This document shows, piece after piece, positions 1 through 7,298 of a stretch of 64,000 nt of DNA. The DNA is from a virus: positions 1-64,000 of the IMG/VR virus record IMGVR_UViG_3300045581_000978; one strand, given 5' to 3'. The first letter of the stretch is position 1. Every line of letters starts with the position of its first letter. The notes beneath the pieces are model-generated. The model searched no databases. It was not told the DNA's origin and saw only the letters and a program-made list of their open reading frames with translations. Position numbers and translations under genes: made by a program.

Positions 1-399
1 TTATGATTTAGGTACATTCCAATCTCTTTCTTCTGGTATATAGTAACAAGTTAATTCTTCTTCTTTCTTTATATCTCTTATTGCAATAAAACGATCATTT
101 TTTGAATCGTAATGCACATTAGGTAGCTCTGAATGATTAAAGTAGTATGCAATATAGATTTCATTTATAGGTTTGTTTAAGTATATTCCTTTATCATCGT
201 TATGAGTAATAGAAGAAATATATGGCTTAGATTCTTCAGTTATATATTTCCATTCTATAAAACTATCTTCTCCGCCTTCAAAAAGAACCGTATCTTTAAC
301 TATATCTGTAACAGCAAAAACACCAATTCCAGCTTTATCTATATTAGATATACCTAGTTTTAATATATGAGAGGATAAAGAATCTTTTATAGATTTCAT
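1..399 (-). CDS. SET-domain lysine methyltransferase-like protein
   Basis: A 132-aa protein with SET-domain signatures in the right order: GIGVFA near residues 24-29, NHSELPN near 88-94 (the NHSxxPN S-adenosylmethionine site) and EELTCYY near 114-120. The family transfers methyl groups from S-adenosylmethionine to lysine side chains. No pre-SET or post-SET cysteines are visible, so this is a minimal SET domain. I start at the ATG at 399. The frame continues two codons upstream to a TTG, but that would overlap the stop of the preceding gene. The gene lies 2 nt downstream of the 402..764 gene on the same strand and is probably co-transcribed with it. The substrate is unknown; host chromatin-like, ribosomal or virion proteins are all possible. 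Confidence 0.75.
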   Translation of the reverse strand: MKSIKDSLSSHILKLGISNIDKAGIGVFAVTDIVKDTVLFEGGEDSFIEWKYITEESKPYISSITHNDDKGIYLNKPINEIYIAYYFNHSELPNVHYDSKNDRFIAIRDIKKEEELTCYYIPEERDWNVPKS

Positions 400-401
400 T
401 A

Positions 402-764
402 TCAAGATTGCTGCAATCTATATATAAGTTGGTTAAACTCTCCCTCAATTTCATCTTGAATATTTTTGAGATCGTTCTCACCTTCAGTAATACTACCTAG
501 ATAAGATAGAACGCTATCTCTCATAGTTTTATATCTGTTAATTGGATCTGGTTTATAAGAATCAGATTTAATACTGTAAGTAATAGATGATTGCGAGATA
601 TCAGGAATACCTTTTTTACCATAATAAATTTCTACAAAAGAATCAAACAGTTCGTCTAATTTTTCATACGCAGTACCGAGTGCTACATGTTCACTATGAG
701 ATTTAGTTTGCCAGTGATCGATTTTTAATTGGTTTAAAACGGTGAATACAGAGCTAAGTTTCAT
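402..764 (-). CDS. Conserved phage protein, Dps/ferritin-like helical (DUF5856-like)
   Basis: A 120-aa, mainly helical protein. The stretch around residues 14-43 (HWQTKSHSEH, then AYEKLDELFDSFVE) resembles the phage DUF5856 family, whose pattern recalls Dps/ferritin helices with an H-W-x-T and E-x-x-D arrangement. Function is not established and iron binding is only an inference. I start at the ATG at 764. The frame runs on to 800, but that overlaps the 3' end of queE and adds an unlikely N-terminus. It lies between queE and the SET gene on one strand, with 2 nt to the next gene. Confidence 0.6.
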   Translation of the reverse strand: MKLSSVFTVLNQLKIDHWQTKSHSEHVALGTAYEKLDELFDSFVEIYYGKKGIPDISQSSITYSIKSDSYKPDPINRYKTMRDSVLSYLGSITEGENDLKNIQDEIEGEFNQLIYRLQQS

Positions 765-783
765 ATTAGTAATTATGTTAAGG

Positions 784-1554
784 TTAGACTTTAAGAGCAA
801 GATCCCAAATTAATAGATGGAGTCGAGGACTAAAGTTAACATGCATCGCTTTAGCATACTCAGCCACAGTAGGTGCTTTTTCAACATGCTCTACTCTTGA
901 ACCACAGCAAGGCATAAACCAAATTCTATGTAATGGTACTTGAATACCTTTATCGTCTTTCACATACTTACGCCAAATTTCTTCAATATCTTCCGATTTA
1001 TTAATAACGAACTTGAAGCCTGAATTATGTTCCTTATGCCATTTAAGCACTTCAGGTTTGTAAGTCTTTTCCTCTGGGTCGCCATTAGTAGTAAGCTTAG
1101 GTGAAGTAGTAAACGTAGCATTAAAATCTTTAACCCATCTTTCATCCGGCATAATTGTAGCATTAGTTTCAAAATCAATTCTAGGCAAGAAACCATAGCG
1201 GTCTTGAAACGCGTGAATAAACTTCAAGAGCTGCTTTTGTCTTACTAACGGTTCACCGCCGGTGAGCTTCATTATTGCACCTTCACGTAGTTTATCTACA
1301 AACTTTTCTCTCTCGATAATGTCAAAGGTTTCTCTAAAGCTCAGTTTATTTTTTTTAGACCACGAAACATACGAATCACAACCATGTGGCGAGTCAACAG
1401 ACGCGAAGCCTTTGCAAGTAAGATTACATCCGAAGAATCTAAAGAATACTGATGGGTAACCAACATACGCCCCTTCTCCCTCAATAGTATAAAAGATTTC
1501 AGGTATGTTATCTTGACCAGCAAAAAGCAGAAACTCGTTATCAATATCAATCAT
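784..1554 (-). CDS. queE: 7-carboxy-7-deazaguanine synthase QueE (radical SAM)
   Basis: A 256-aa radical-SAM enzyme that converts 6-carboxytetrahydropterin to 7-carboxy-7-deazaguanine, the third step of preQ0 synthesis. Visible motifs are IEGEGAYVGYPSVFFR near 24-39, a cluster-binding region with Cys43, Cys47 and Cys59, and KLTGGEPL (the GGEP SAM motif). The cysteine spacing is C-x3-C-x11-C instead of the usual CxxxCxxC, so a short insert separates the second and third cysteines. Its partner genes queD, folE and queC are elsewhere in this window. It has its own sigma-70-like promoter with the same -35 and -10 as queD. That promoter lies inside the coding end of the upstream nuclease gene, which overlaps queE by 8 nt. 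Confidence 0.93.
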   Translation of the reverse strand: MIDIDNEFLLFAGQDNIPEIFYTIEGEGAYVGYPSVFFRFFGCNLTCKGFASVDSPHGCDSYVSWSKKNKLSFRETFDIIEREKFVDKLREGAIMKLTGGEPLVRQKQLLKFIHAFQDRYGFLPRIDFETNATIMPDERWVKDFNATFTTSPKLTTNGDPEEKTYKPEVLKWHKEHNSGFKFVINKSEDIEEIWRKYVKDDKGIQVPLHRIWFMPCCGSRVEHVEKAPTVAEYAKAMHVNFSPRLHLLIWDLALKV

Positions 1555-2290
1555 ATGATGATTGTAAGTCTAAATACTCAAAAATCAACATATCATTTTT
1601 AATAAAGTTATGTCTTGAATTCACTTTAACTTGTTTAATTGTCAGTATTCCTTCCTTTTTTAATTTTCTCAATGTCGGGTCTGGATTGAGATTTAGTTTA
1701 TTTTTAAATTCTGTCTCATTATTAAATACCCAGTACTCACCGGTACGTTTCAAAGTTATCTTGAACGGTCTCTGCTGAGGGTGTACGTACCCTTTGCAAT
1801 ATATTTCATTAAATTTTTTTCCCCTTCTACTATCTACATAGCCTTCACCTAACCGTTCTCTCATTGTCAATCCTAACTGATTCTGTTTCGCAATTAAACC
1901 TACTCTTTTTCGTATTAAGCGACCCCTCTCCGTGCAGTTAAATTCTTTTAGTCTTTGTGACACTACCTCTATACGTTTATCTATATTTTCCGCAAATGCC
2001 CACGTATCTCCTCCGTCTCCTTCTTCAGGTCTTAAATTCATAAATAAGGGATTAGTTCCAACACTCCACACTTTATTATAAAATGCTGCCTTTTGTTTTA
2101 GCTCTGAATTACTAGATGCAATTTCTAAAATAGCAGTGTTGATATCTTTACCATGTTTATGAAGATGGTTCAGCCATCTCTTACCAGAGCCTAGATAAGT
2201 AAACACAGTACGCACATCATTAGTCGTTCTTTTACACAGATAGTATTTTTTTGTTTTATTGTGTTGTTTTAATAAAAGATAAACTGGCAT
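1547..2290 (-). CDS. Putative homing-endonuclease-like protein (GIY-YIG-related)
   Basis: A 247-aa basic protein. The N-terminal half (KKYYLCKRTT near 14-23, TYLGSGKRWLNHLHKHG near 31-47, then RPEEGDGGDTW near 87-97) resembles degenerate GIY-YIG/Seg-like endonucleases and their hosts in T4-like phages, which read 'YLGSGK..L..H..KHG'. The C-terminal third looks like a small DNA-binding module of the NUMOD/HTH kind. It is a free-standing gene between the DUF5872-like gene and queE and overlaps the queE start by 8 nt. A late-type promoter precedes it. The catalytic GIY and YIG tyrosines are not clearly present, so activity is uncertain. Confidence 0.55.
   Translation of the reverse strand: MPVYLLLKQHNKTKKYYLCKRTTNDVRTVFTYLGSGKRWLNHLHKHGKDINTAILEIASSNSELKQKAAFYNKVWSVGTNPLFMNLRPEEGDGGDTWAFAENIDKRIEVVSQRLKEFNCTERGRLIRKRVGLIAKQNQLGLTMRERLGEGYVDSRRGKKFNEIYCKGYVHPQQRPFKITLKRTGEYWVFNNETEFKNKLNLNPDPTLRKLKKEGILTIKQVKVNSRHNFIKNDMLIFEYLDLQSSYD
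1555..1588 (-). promoter_or_regulatory. Early sigma-70-like promoter of queE, leaderless spacing
   Basis: On the minus strand: TTGATT (1583-1588), 16-nt spacer, TACAAT (1561-1566), then exactly 6 nt to the queE ATG (1554). This places the expected +1 on the A of the start codon. Identical elements and spacing precede queD. Confidence 0.75.
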
Positions 2291-2303
2291 AATGATATTT
2301 ATT
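2291..2303 (-). promoter_or_regulatory. Late-type promoter, AATAAATA
   Basis: On the minus strand AATAAATA (2296-2303) stands 5 nt before the ATG at 2290. It resembles the T4 late promoter TATAAATA read by gp55. Confidence 0.55.
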
Positions 2304-2343
2304 CTCCACCTGTCACTTTATTGTTCTAAATTCAACTATATTA

Positions 2344-2583
2344 TTACTTCCACTTAACCCTTTTCGAGCTTTTTTTCTTGTACATCTTACCCTTTATTTT
2401 TCTACACTGAGCCTTTGTAGGTCTGCATGCCGGGTAGGAGCCTTTCGAGGTATCTTTTCTACCGCATGGACCTCCGGTTTTACAGTTAATCCATCCTTTA
2501 AACTTTTTACCTTTTTTATCTACATGAGAAGCAAACCACTTATTTAAATTCTCAAGTAAAACTCTCTGCGACATTTGTTCCAT
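2344..2583 (-). CDS. Small basic Cys-containing phage protein, DUF5872-like
   Basis: A 79-aa protein. WINCKTGGPCGRKDTSKGSY near 31-50, then PACRPTKAQC, is a pattern shared by DUF5872-type small phage proteins (four cysteines, many Lys/Arg). The N-terminus (SQRVLLENLNKWF) contains an L-L-E site like the capsid-targeting peptides found in other proteins here, so it may be packaged in the head. Its ATG overlaps the stop of the upstream 2583..2813 gene by one base (TAATG), so the two are translationally coupled. Biochemical role unknown. Confidence 0.65.
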   Translation of the reverse strand: MEQMSQRVLLENLNKWFASHVDKKGKKFKGWINCKTGGPCGRKDTSKGSYPACRPTKAQCRKIKGKMYKKKSSKRVKWK

Positions 2584-2813
2584 TATTTTATTTTACCTCC
2601 TCTTCTCACACATCTCTGCACATATCCTGAAGCGTAAGCACTAGGCCATACGTCGTATTTAGCTTTCGCTTTAGCTTGACACTTAGATCTAACCTTACTC
2701 TTCTTCTTAGGTTTCGTCTTCTCAATAAGTAAATTATATAATTCATTAAAAGTTATGTCCTCTATAATTTCCTCATTAACATCACTGTCTAAAATACTTT
2801 CACCCTTGCTCAT
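2583..2813 (-). CDS. Small basic phage protein with KYDVWPSAYASGYVQRC motif
   Basis: A 76-aa protein with an acidic N-terminal half and a very basic C-terminal half. The C-terminal segment KAKYDVWPSAYASGYVQRC near 50-68 is a recurrent pattern in small phage and viral proteins, often encoded beside or fused to the DUF5872-like type. It is coupled (TAATG) to the 2344..2583 gene. The pair may be two parts of one function, possibly DNA or capsid binding. Late-type promoter directly upstream. Confidence 0.6.
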   Translation of the reverse strand: MSKGESILDSDVNEEIIEDITFNELYNLLIEKTKPKKKSKVRSKCQAKAKAKYDVWPSAYASGYVQRCVRRGGKIK

Positions 2814-2828
2814 CTAATGTTATTTATT
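2814..2828 (-). promoter_or_regulatory. Late-type promoter, AATAAATA
   Basis: AATAAATA on the minus strand (2821-2828), 7 nt before the ATG at 2813. It faces away from the plus-strand element of phoH (2837-2844). Confidence 0.5.
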
Positions 2829-2836
2829 GTTTTTAG

Positions 2837-2850
2837 CATAAATACTAATG
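2837..2850 (+). promoter_or_regulatory. Late-type promoter of phoH, CATAAATA
   Basis: CATAAATA (2837-2844) is 3 nt before the first and exactly 6 nt before the second of two adjacent ATGs (2848, 2851). The spacing seen at other genes favours the second ATG as the real start. Confidence 0.5.
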
Positions 2851-3600
2851 ATGACCAGCAAATCCCCTGCGCGCAAGCGCAAAAATGCGGGTATAGAGGC
2901 TATATCAGAGATAGAGCATTCTATACAGAAAAACTGGCTTTTTAATTTCAAAATTAAAAAACCTTTCTACTTCAACTCTAACCACAAAGCATTTTATGAT
3001 TGTATCAAAAATGAAGATACAAATATGGTCTTTGTTGATGGACCGGCTGGTAGTGCAAAGTCATATATAGCAGTATTAGCTGGCTTGGAATTAATTAAAG
3101 ATCAGAAAGCAGAGGGTATAACCTACATAAGATCGGTAATTGAATCTGCATCAAGATCGATAGGAGCTTTACCGGGTGAGGTTGAGGATAAATTTTTGCC
3201 TTATGCTATGCCTCTGATTGAAAAGGTAAAAGAAGTTACAGATGACGGTACTTGCAGATTGTTACAAACAAATAATATTATACACGCTGTTCCGGTTAAC
3301 TTTGTCAGAGGTCTTACTTTTAATGATAGTATCGTTATAGTTGATGAGGCTCAAAACCTAACAAAAGGAGAGCTTGTTACTATTCTTACACGTTTTGGTA
3401 AGAATACTAAGTATATTGTGTGCGGCGATCTAAAGCAATCCGATATCGGCAAGGCTTCAGGTTATGATGAAATATTCAATCGCTTTAATAACAAAAAATG
3501 CGTGGATAATAACATCTACGCATTTAAGTTTGGTGAGACGGAAATCGTTAGAAGTAAAATTCTAAGATTTATCGTCGATATATTAGAGGCTAAACATTAA
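2848..3600 (+). CDS. phoH: PhoH-like P-loop ATPase
   Basis: A 250-aa PhoH-family P-loop NTPase. The Walker A motif is DGPAGSAKSY near residues 64-73, the Walker B motif is VIVDEAQNL near 162-170, and GDLKQSDIG near 197-205 is the family's sensor-like motif. PhoH homologues are common in marine phages; their role in infection is not settled (RNA/phosphate-stress ATPase by homology). Two ATGs are in tandem at 2848 and 2851; promoter spacing favours 2851. Its stop codon overlaps the stop of the convergent queD gene within a shared TTAA. Confidence 0.9.
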   Translation: MMTSKSPARKRKNAGIEAISEIEHSIQKNWLFNFKIKKPFYFNSNHKAFYDCIKNEDTNMVFVDGPAGSAKSYIAVLAGLELIKDQKAEGITYIRSVIESASRSIGALPGEVEDKFLPYAMPLIEKVKEVTDDGTCRLLQTNNIIHAVPVNFVRGLTFNDSIVIVDEAQNLTKGELVTILTRFGKNTKYIVCGDLKQSDIGKASGYDEIFNRFNNKKCVDNNIYAFKFGETEIVRSKILRFIVDILEAKH

Positions 3601-4253
3601 TTACCCCATGAGGTTCCTGCGAATGGATTGCCCATTCCCTGAGTTACATGTGAGCCTACTCTTGCAGCACCTGGTGAGTGACTACTAGGTTGCTGTACGG
3701 GTTCTGGAGATCCTACAGGTACAACTGCATCGATAGTCTCTTCTTCTGTAGCTAATGGAGCTGTTTTAGTGTTTGCTGCTTGATATAAACCGTAAATAGC
3801 AGAGTTATCTTCATGCTCAAACACTTCTACCTTTTCTACCCAGCATCTTCCATCGCTTTGTGAGTTTATAAATTCTTGCATTTTCTCAAAGCAAAATTTA
3901 GCAATTTTTTCGATACCAGTACCTTCCGGCATAATTCTAAGATCCAAGCCACCTTTTTCATCTAATTCCTTGAATAGTGGTAATAAAGGATCGTCGAAGG
4001 AAAGACATGTAGTATGATCAAACTGATGCTCAAAAAATTCTTTAATTGGCTTTAGACCTCCAAAATCCTGGACCCAGTTTTTATCATCTAAATGATTACA
4101 CCCAAACCAGAATTTAGCTTTTAATCTATAACCATGAAGTTTACTACATCTTTGCGAATTATTACCAGCATCCTTTCTGTTAAAGGCGGCATTTGGTTGT
4201 CTAAATGCGCATGAACCTAAAGTAATTATTTTAGTTGATTGATATGTATACAT
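3597..4253 (-). CDS. queD: 6-carboxytetrahydropterin synthase QueD-like
   Basis: A 218-aa protein of the 6-pyruvoyl/6-carboxytetrahydropterin synthase family, second step from GTP toward preQ0. It has the marine-phage variant N-terminus GSCAFRQ near 13-19, CSKLHGYRLKAKFWFG near 36-51, WVQDFGGLKPIK near 60-71, EHQFDHTT near 76-83, and PEGTGIEKIAKF plus VFEHEDNSAIY in the C-terminal half. The last 50 residues are a Pro/Gly/Ser-rich tail not needed by the family. The first zinc histidine of the classical F-x-A-A-H motif is absent and the metal site looks altered. Promoter identical to that of queE. Convergent with phoH. Confidence 0.88.
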   Translation of the reverse strand: MYTYQSTKIITLGSCAFRQPNAAFNRKDAGNNSQRCSKLHGYRLKAKFWFGCNHLDDKNWVQDFGGLKPIKEFFEHQFDHTTCLSFDDPLLPLFKELDEKGGLDLRIMPEGTGIEKIAKFCFEKMQEFINSQSDGRCWVEKVEVFEHEDNSAIYGLYQAANTKTAPLATEEETIDAVVPVGSPEPVQQPSSHSPGAARVGSHVTQGMGNPFAGTSWGN

Positions 4254-4287
4254 AAACGTATTGTAAATTAATTTTAGAATAAATCAA
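4254..4287 (-). promoter_or_regulatory. Early sigma-70-like promoter of queD, leaderless spacing
   Basis: On the minus strand: TTGATT (4282-4287), 16-nt spacer, TACAAT (4260-4265), 6 nt to the ATG at 4253. Same boxes and spacing as the queE promoter, suggesting joint expression of the two pathway genes. Confidence 0.75.
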
Positions 4288-4294
4288 CTACCTA

Positions 4295-4307
4295 TATAAA
4301 TAATTAC
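4295..4307 (+). promoter_or_regulatory. Late-type promoter, perfect TATAAATA
   Basis: TATAAATA (4295-4302) lies 5 nt before the ATG at 4308 and matches the T4 late consensus exactly. It is divergent from the queD early promoter 8 bp away. Confidence 0.65.
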
Positions 4308-5099
4308 ATGCAGAAGGCAGCAATGAGATCTAGTTTAATAACTAAAAAAGGTAAAAATAGCATATCTTATAAGTGGGTAGACGGTAAAAGAGTTTCTGTA
4401 TGGTTAGTAGAAAATGGCGGTATAGAAAGAGTAAGAAGACTAATAAAATCCTACATATTGCAAGGTTTAGATCGCCATGAAATTAGAGCTAGGTTTAATG
4501 TAAGTAGTAGTACGATGAAAAATTATATTAACAAATTACCCCTAAATTATATCCTACAGGAGGCTAAATCACGTAAATTAAAATCCAGAATAGCGAAATC
4601 ATTAGCTAATAAGGGCATTACAAAAACCACGAAAGGTAAAACTTACGCAGAGATATATGGTGATAAAATACCTAAATGTGGTTTTAGAAAGGGTATAGAA
4701 AATCCCAACTTTACAAGAAATAAGTATGTTGGGTGCAAGGTGAGTAATAGATCTGGTAAGAAATTCAGAAGTTCGTATGAGGTCATATTTAGTAATGTAT
4801 TAGAAGAAAATAATATTTCTTACGAATACGAAAAACATTTTACACTATTAAACAATAAGGTTAAAATTGTAGATTTTGTTGTTGGAGAGAAATTAATAGA
4901 AGTTACCGGGTATGCTTACGAAAAATGGCAAAAGGATTTTGATGAAAAAATATTTCTTTTACATAAGTCCTACCCTAACCGTGAGCTTATTATTATTTCT
5001 GATGATTCAAAAATTAATATACTTAAAGAGAAACATTCAAAATATAGTAAAATAATAAGTTTAAGTGATATAAACAATATCCTTTATCATCTTTGCTAA
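4308..5099 (+). CDS. Putative homing endonuclease, PD-(D/E)XK/Vsr-like
   Basis: A 263-aa basic protein. An N-terminal helix-turn-helix-like segment (DRHEIRARFNVSSSTMKNYI near 54-73) is followed by a nuclease-like domain: RSSYEVIFSNVLEENNISYEYEK near 163-185, then KIVDFVVGEKLIEVTGY near 194-210. This E...D-F-x(7)-E-V order fits Vsr/EDxHD-type and PD-(D/E)XK endonucleases used as free-standing homing enzymes in phages. It sits alone on the plus strand between the minus-strand genes queD and 5111..5953, behind its own late promoter, as expected for a mobile gene. Target unknown. Confidence 0.65.
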   Translation: MQKAAMRSSLITKKGKNSISYKWVDGKRVSVWLVENGGIERVRRLIKSYILQGLDRHEIRARFNVSSSTMKNYINKLPLNYILQEAKSRKLKSRIAKSLANKGITKTTKGKTYAEIYGDKIPKCGFRKGIENPNFTRNKYVGCKVSNRSGKKFRSSYEVIFSNVLEENNISYEYEKHFTLLNNKVKIVDFVVGEKLIEVTGYAYEKWQKDFDEKIFLLHKSYPNRELIIISDDSKINILKEKHSKYSKIISLSDINNILYHLC

Positions 5100-5107
5100 G
5101 ATGAACT

Positions 5108-5130
5108 GTTTTAATTTAAAATATTAAAAC
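5108..5130. terminator. AT-rich inverted repeat at convergent gene ends
   Basis: GTTTTAAT (5108-5115) and ATTAAAAC (5123-5130) flank a 7-nt loop between the ends of the convergent genes 4308..5099 and 5111..5953. It could act as a weak terminator on either strand, but it is AT-only in the stem apart from one G-C pair. Confidence 0.3.
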
Positions 5131-5953
5131 TTTCTTGTAAGGTTGAAATTTGAGATTTTTTTTCTGAAATTAAAAATTCATTTTTAAGTTCCTGCCTCAA
5201 CTTATCTATATCTGCTTGTGTTAATATGTAGGTATTTAAATCAGAATTGGGTGGTATTATATCTGTAATTATAGTTTTTAAATCCTTTTCACTACCTCTA
5301 GTACCTCTTTTTAGTAGCTTTAACCATGTAGTTGCAGTGTTTCGAGCAGCGGGATTAAAATTTAGCTTTTTATATATATCTGTTAACTTCATTAGAGGTT
5401 CTTCATATCGTTGAGGGCTTATTATTTGACCTTGGCTATCTTTCACCTTCACATCATATTTAAAGGTATTTTTTTCTACTTCAAATACATTGCCATAAAA
5501 AACGCCAGATAATGCAGGTGTAATATCTATTCTCGTAGCGGTAAATGGTATAATATATAGTATGGGGTTTGTAGTATCTTTTTTAGGTAATTTAATATTA
5601 ATTGTATTAACATTAAAGATACGGTTATATTCAGTGTCTAGTTCTTTTTTTAATGCATCGCTAGGAGATTTCGGTATATAATTTAAGAGTTTATCCGGTA
5701 ATGCCATCCCGCCTTTAAATCCTGCTTTTGCGCCGCTGTAAGATGCAGAAAAAAGATCGGAATTAGGATTTAAAAGGTTTTTAGCTACATTACCTACTGC
5801 GCCTAAAGCTGCACCTCCTACTCCTCCCGCTAGTTTAGCGAGACCTTTACCTATATTCTTACCCGTAATTTTTGAGCCAACCGCTCTTCCTATAGTGCGA
5901 ACAGTATCTAGAAATCCTTCCTGTAGTAATTCTTTCTGCGTAAGCTTAGACAT
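5111..5953 (-). CDS. Putative internal head protein with capsid-targeting N-terminus
   Basis: A 280-aa protein without a recognised enzymatic domain. The N-terminus SKLTQKELLQEGFLDT contains an L-Q-E|G site like those cut by the T4 prohead protease gp21, after which the mature protein would begin. Residues 20-60 are rich in Gly, Ala and Lys (GKGLAKLAGGVGGAALGAVG), a possible membrane-active or flexible segment. The C-terminal part is mixed alpha/beta. It lies behind a perfect late promoter and ends head-on against the nuclease gene. Packaging in the virion is an inference from the N-terminus and late expression. Confidence 0.5.
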   Translation of the reverse strand: MSKLTQKELLQEGFLDTVRTIGRAVGSKITGKNIGKGLAKLAGGVGGAALGAVGNVAKNLLNPNSDLFSASYSGAKAGFKGGMALPDKLLNYIPKSPSDALKKELDTEYNRIFNVNTINIKLPKKDTTNPILYIIPFTATRIDITPALSGVFYGNVFEVEKNTFKYDVKVKDSQGQIISPQRYEEPLMKLTDIYKKLNFNPAARNTATTWLKLLKRGTRGSEKDLKTIITDIIPPNSDLNTYILTQADIDKLRQELKNEFLISEKKSQISTLQESFNILN

Positions 5954-5969
5954 ATATTTTATATTTATA
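5954..5969 (-). promoter_or_regulatory. Late-type promoter, perfect TATAAATA
   Basis: TATAAATA on the minus strand (5962-5969), 8 nt before the ATG at 5953. It is divergent from the folE early promoter, whose -35 box begins 2 bp away. Confidence 0.6.
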
Positions 5970-5970
5970 G

Positions 5971-6005
5971 TTGAAAAATGATTTTATTGAGGTTATAATA
6001 ATATT
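5971..6005 (+). promoter_or_regulatory. Early sigma-70-like promoter of folE, leaderless spacing
   Basis: TTGAAA (5971-5976), 17-nt spacer, TATAAT (5994-5999), exactly 6 nt to the ATG at 6006. Transcription is expected to begin on the start codon itself. Confidence 0.8.
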
Positions 6006-6674
6006 ATGGATGATTTTGAAGATAACGAAGTAATGGGCGAAGAGGTTAAGCTACCTAATGCTAATGGTAATGTTCCTCGTTCTGATAAAGAAAAGCATAA
6101 TATCATTAAGAGGGCGGCTAAGGCGTATGAGAGATATCTTGATGCTTTAGGATTTGATTGGAGAAACGATCCTAATTCTTCTAATACGCCTATGCGCGTA
6201 GCTAAGGCTTTTGTTAATGATATTGCATCTGGTTGTTATAATGAACCTCCTGCTGTTACGGCGTTTCCGTCTGACGGCTATGACGGTGTGATTGCTCAAT
6301 GCAATATTCCATTTAAATCACTCTGCTCTCATCATCACCTCGCGTTTACTGGAGTAGCTCACGTTGCGTATATTCCGTCAGTAGAGGGTAAGGTTATTGG
6401 CTTGAGTAAGCTTAATCGTATTGTTGAGTTTTACGCGCGTAGACCTCAAATCCAGGAAGGTGCTACTAAGCAGATTGCTGAAGCTATCGATAAAGTATGT
6501 GAGAAGAATAGAGGGGTTGCTGTTGTTATTAAGGCACAGCATACCTGTGCGTGTCTTCGCGGCGTTAAACATGAAGGATGCTATATGATTACTTCAAAGC
6601 TTACCGGTGATTTCATGGATGATGAAAAGACTCGCACTGAATTCTATAAATTTATCGATATGGCTTCCAAATAG
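6006..6674 (+). CDS. folE: GTP cyclohydrolase I
   Basis: A 222-aa GTP cyclohydrolase I, making 7,8-dihydroneopterin triphosphate from GTP, the entry step to preQ0 (and folate). The zinc and catalytic motifs are intact: [10 protein letters not shown] near 105-114, [17 protein letters not shown] near 132-148, and [13 protein letters not shown] near 180-192. Full family length. In a phage with queD, queE and queC the likely product is a 7-deazaguanine for DNA modification. It has its own strong early promoter, and a second gene follows 24 nt downstream with another -10-like element. Confidence 0.95.
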   Translation: MDDFEDNEVMGEEVKLPNANGNVPRSDKEKHNIIKRAAKAYERYLDALGFDWRNDPNSSNTPMRVAKAFVNDIASGCYNEPPAVTAFPSDGYDGVIAQCNIPFKSLCSHHHLAFTGVAHVAYIPSVEGKVIGLSKLNRIVEFYARRPQIQEGATKQIAEAIDKVCEKNRGVAVVIKAQHTCACLRGVKHEGCYMITSKLTGDFMDDEKTRTEFYKFIDMASK

Positions 6675-6683
6675 GAACTATAT

Positions 6684-6698
6684 TATAATATAGTTATA
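6684..6698 (+). promoter_or_regulatory. Possible -10 element of 6699 gene
   Basis: TATAAT (6684-6689) stands 9 nt before the ATG at 6699 in a strongly AT-rich gap. The -35 region at about 6661 (TGGCTT) is weak. The gene may also be read through from folE. Confidence 0.4.
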
Positions 6699-7298
6699 AT
6701 GAATATATTTGTAACTGATAAAGATCCCGCGGTAGCGGCACGGGATCTTTGTGATCAACACTGCAGGTCTAAAATGCAAATTGAAGGAGCCATTATGTTG
6801 GCTCATGCTTTTCCGCAAGAGGTTCTAAATCATTCTTCAACTCCTAAGACTAAATCAGGTAAAAGCCGCAAGTCTGGAAAAGGTTATTTTAAGCATCAAT
6901 GCTCTATTTGGGCGCGCGAGTCTAAAGAAAATTTTATATGGCTAGTAAATCATACATTAGAGCAATTTAATGAACGCATGTATAGATGGCCTAATTCAGC
7001 AGAGCATTTTACAAAAGAATTTATTATATGGTGTAGTAAGAATGTTCATAATACTTTGATTGATAAAGTATGTCTTACACCTTTTGTGGTCGCTATTAAT
7101 CAAGATTCTATCTGTAGAAAAGTAATATCAAACTTCGACGACTTATCTGTTATAGAACAGTATAGAGCTTATATTAATTACGATAAAAAATTTGCTACGT
7201 GGACAAAAAGAGAGATTCCTAATTGGTATAATCCACTTCAATCTGATCATCCGCAATATGATTTGACGACACATCAATTAGAGCATCAAGCTGCTTAA
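6699..7298 (+). CDS. Conserved phage protein of unknown function
   Basis: A 199-aa protein that I recognise as a pattern widespread in phages but whose function I cannot name. The N-terminus FVTDKDPAVAARDLCDQHC, the middle HQCSIWARESKENFIWLV and the C-terminal YRAYINYDKKFATWTKR with a final P-x-W-Y are the recurring blocks. A basic insert (KSGKSRKSGKG) lies near 51-61. It follows folE by 24 nt, so a link to deazaguanine metabolism is possible but unproven. Its last 80 nt overlap, in antisense, the 3' end of the minus-strand retropepsin-like gene. Confidence 0.65.
   Translation: MNIFVTDKDPAVAARDLCDQHCRSKMQIEGAIMLAHAFPQEVLNHSSTPKTKSGKSRKSGKGYFKHQCSIWARESKENFIWLVNHTLEQFNERMYRWPNSAEHFTKEFIIWCSKNVHNTLIDKVCLTPFVVAINQDSICRKVISNFDDLSVIEQYRAYINYDKKFATWTKREIPNWYNPLQSDHPQYDLTTHQLEHQAA

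Noticed and set aside
1262-1459. Plus-strand reading frames over queE, and similar frames over other genes
   Set aside because: They are antisense or shifted shadows of clear genes and lack recognisable protein patterns and start signals.
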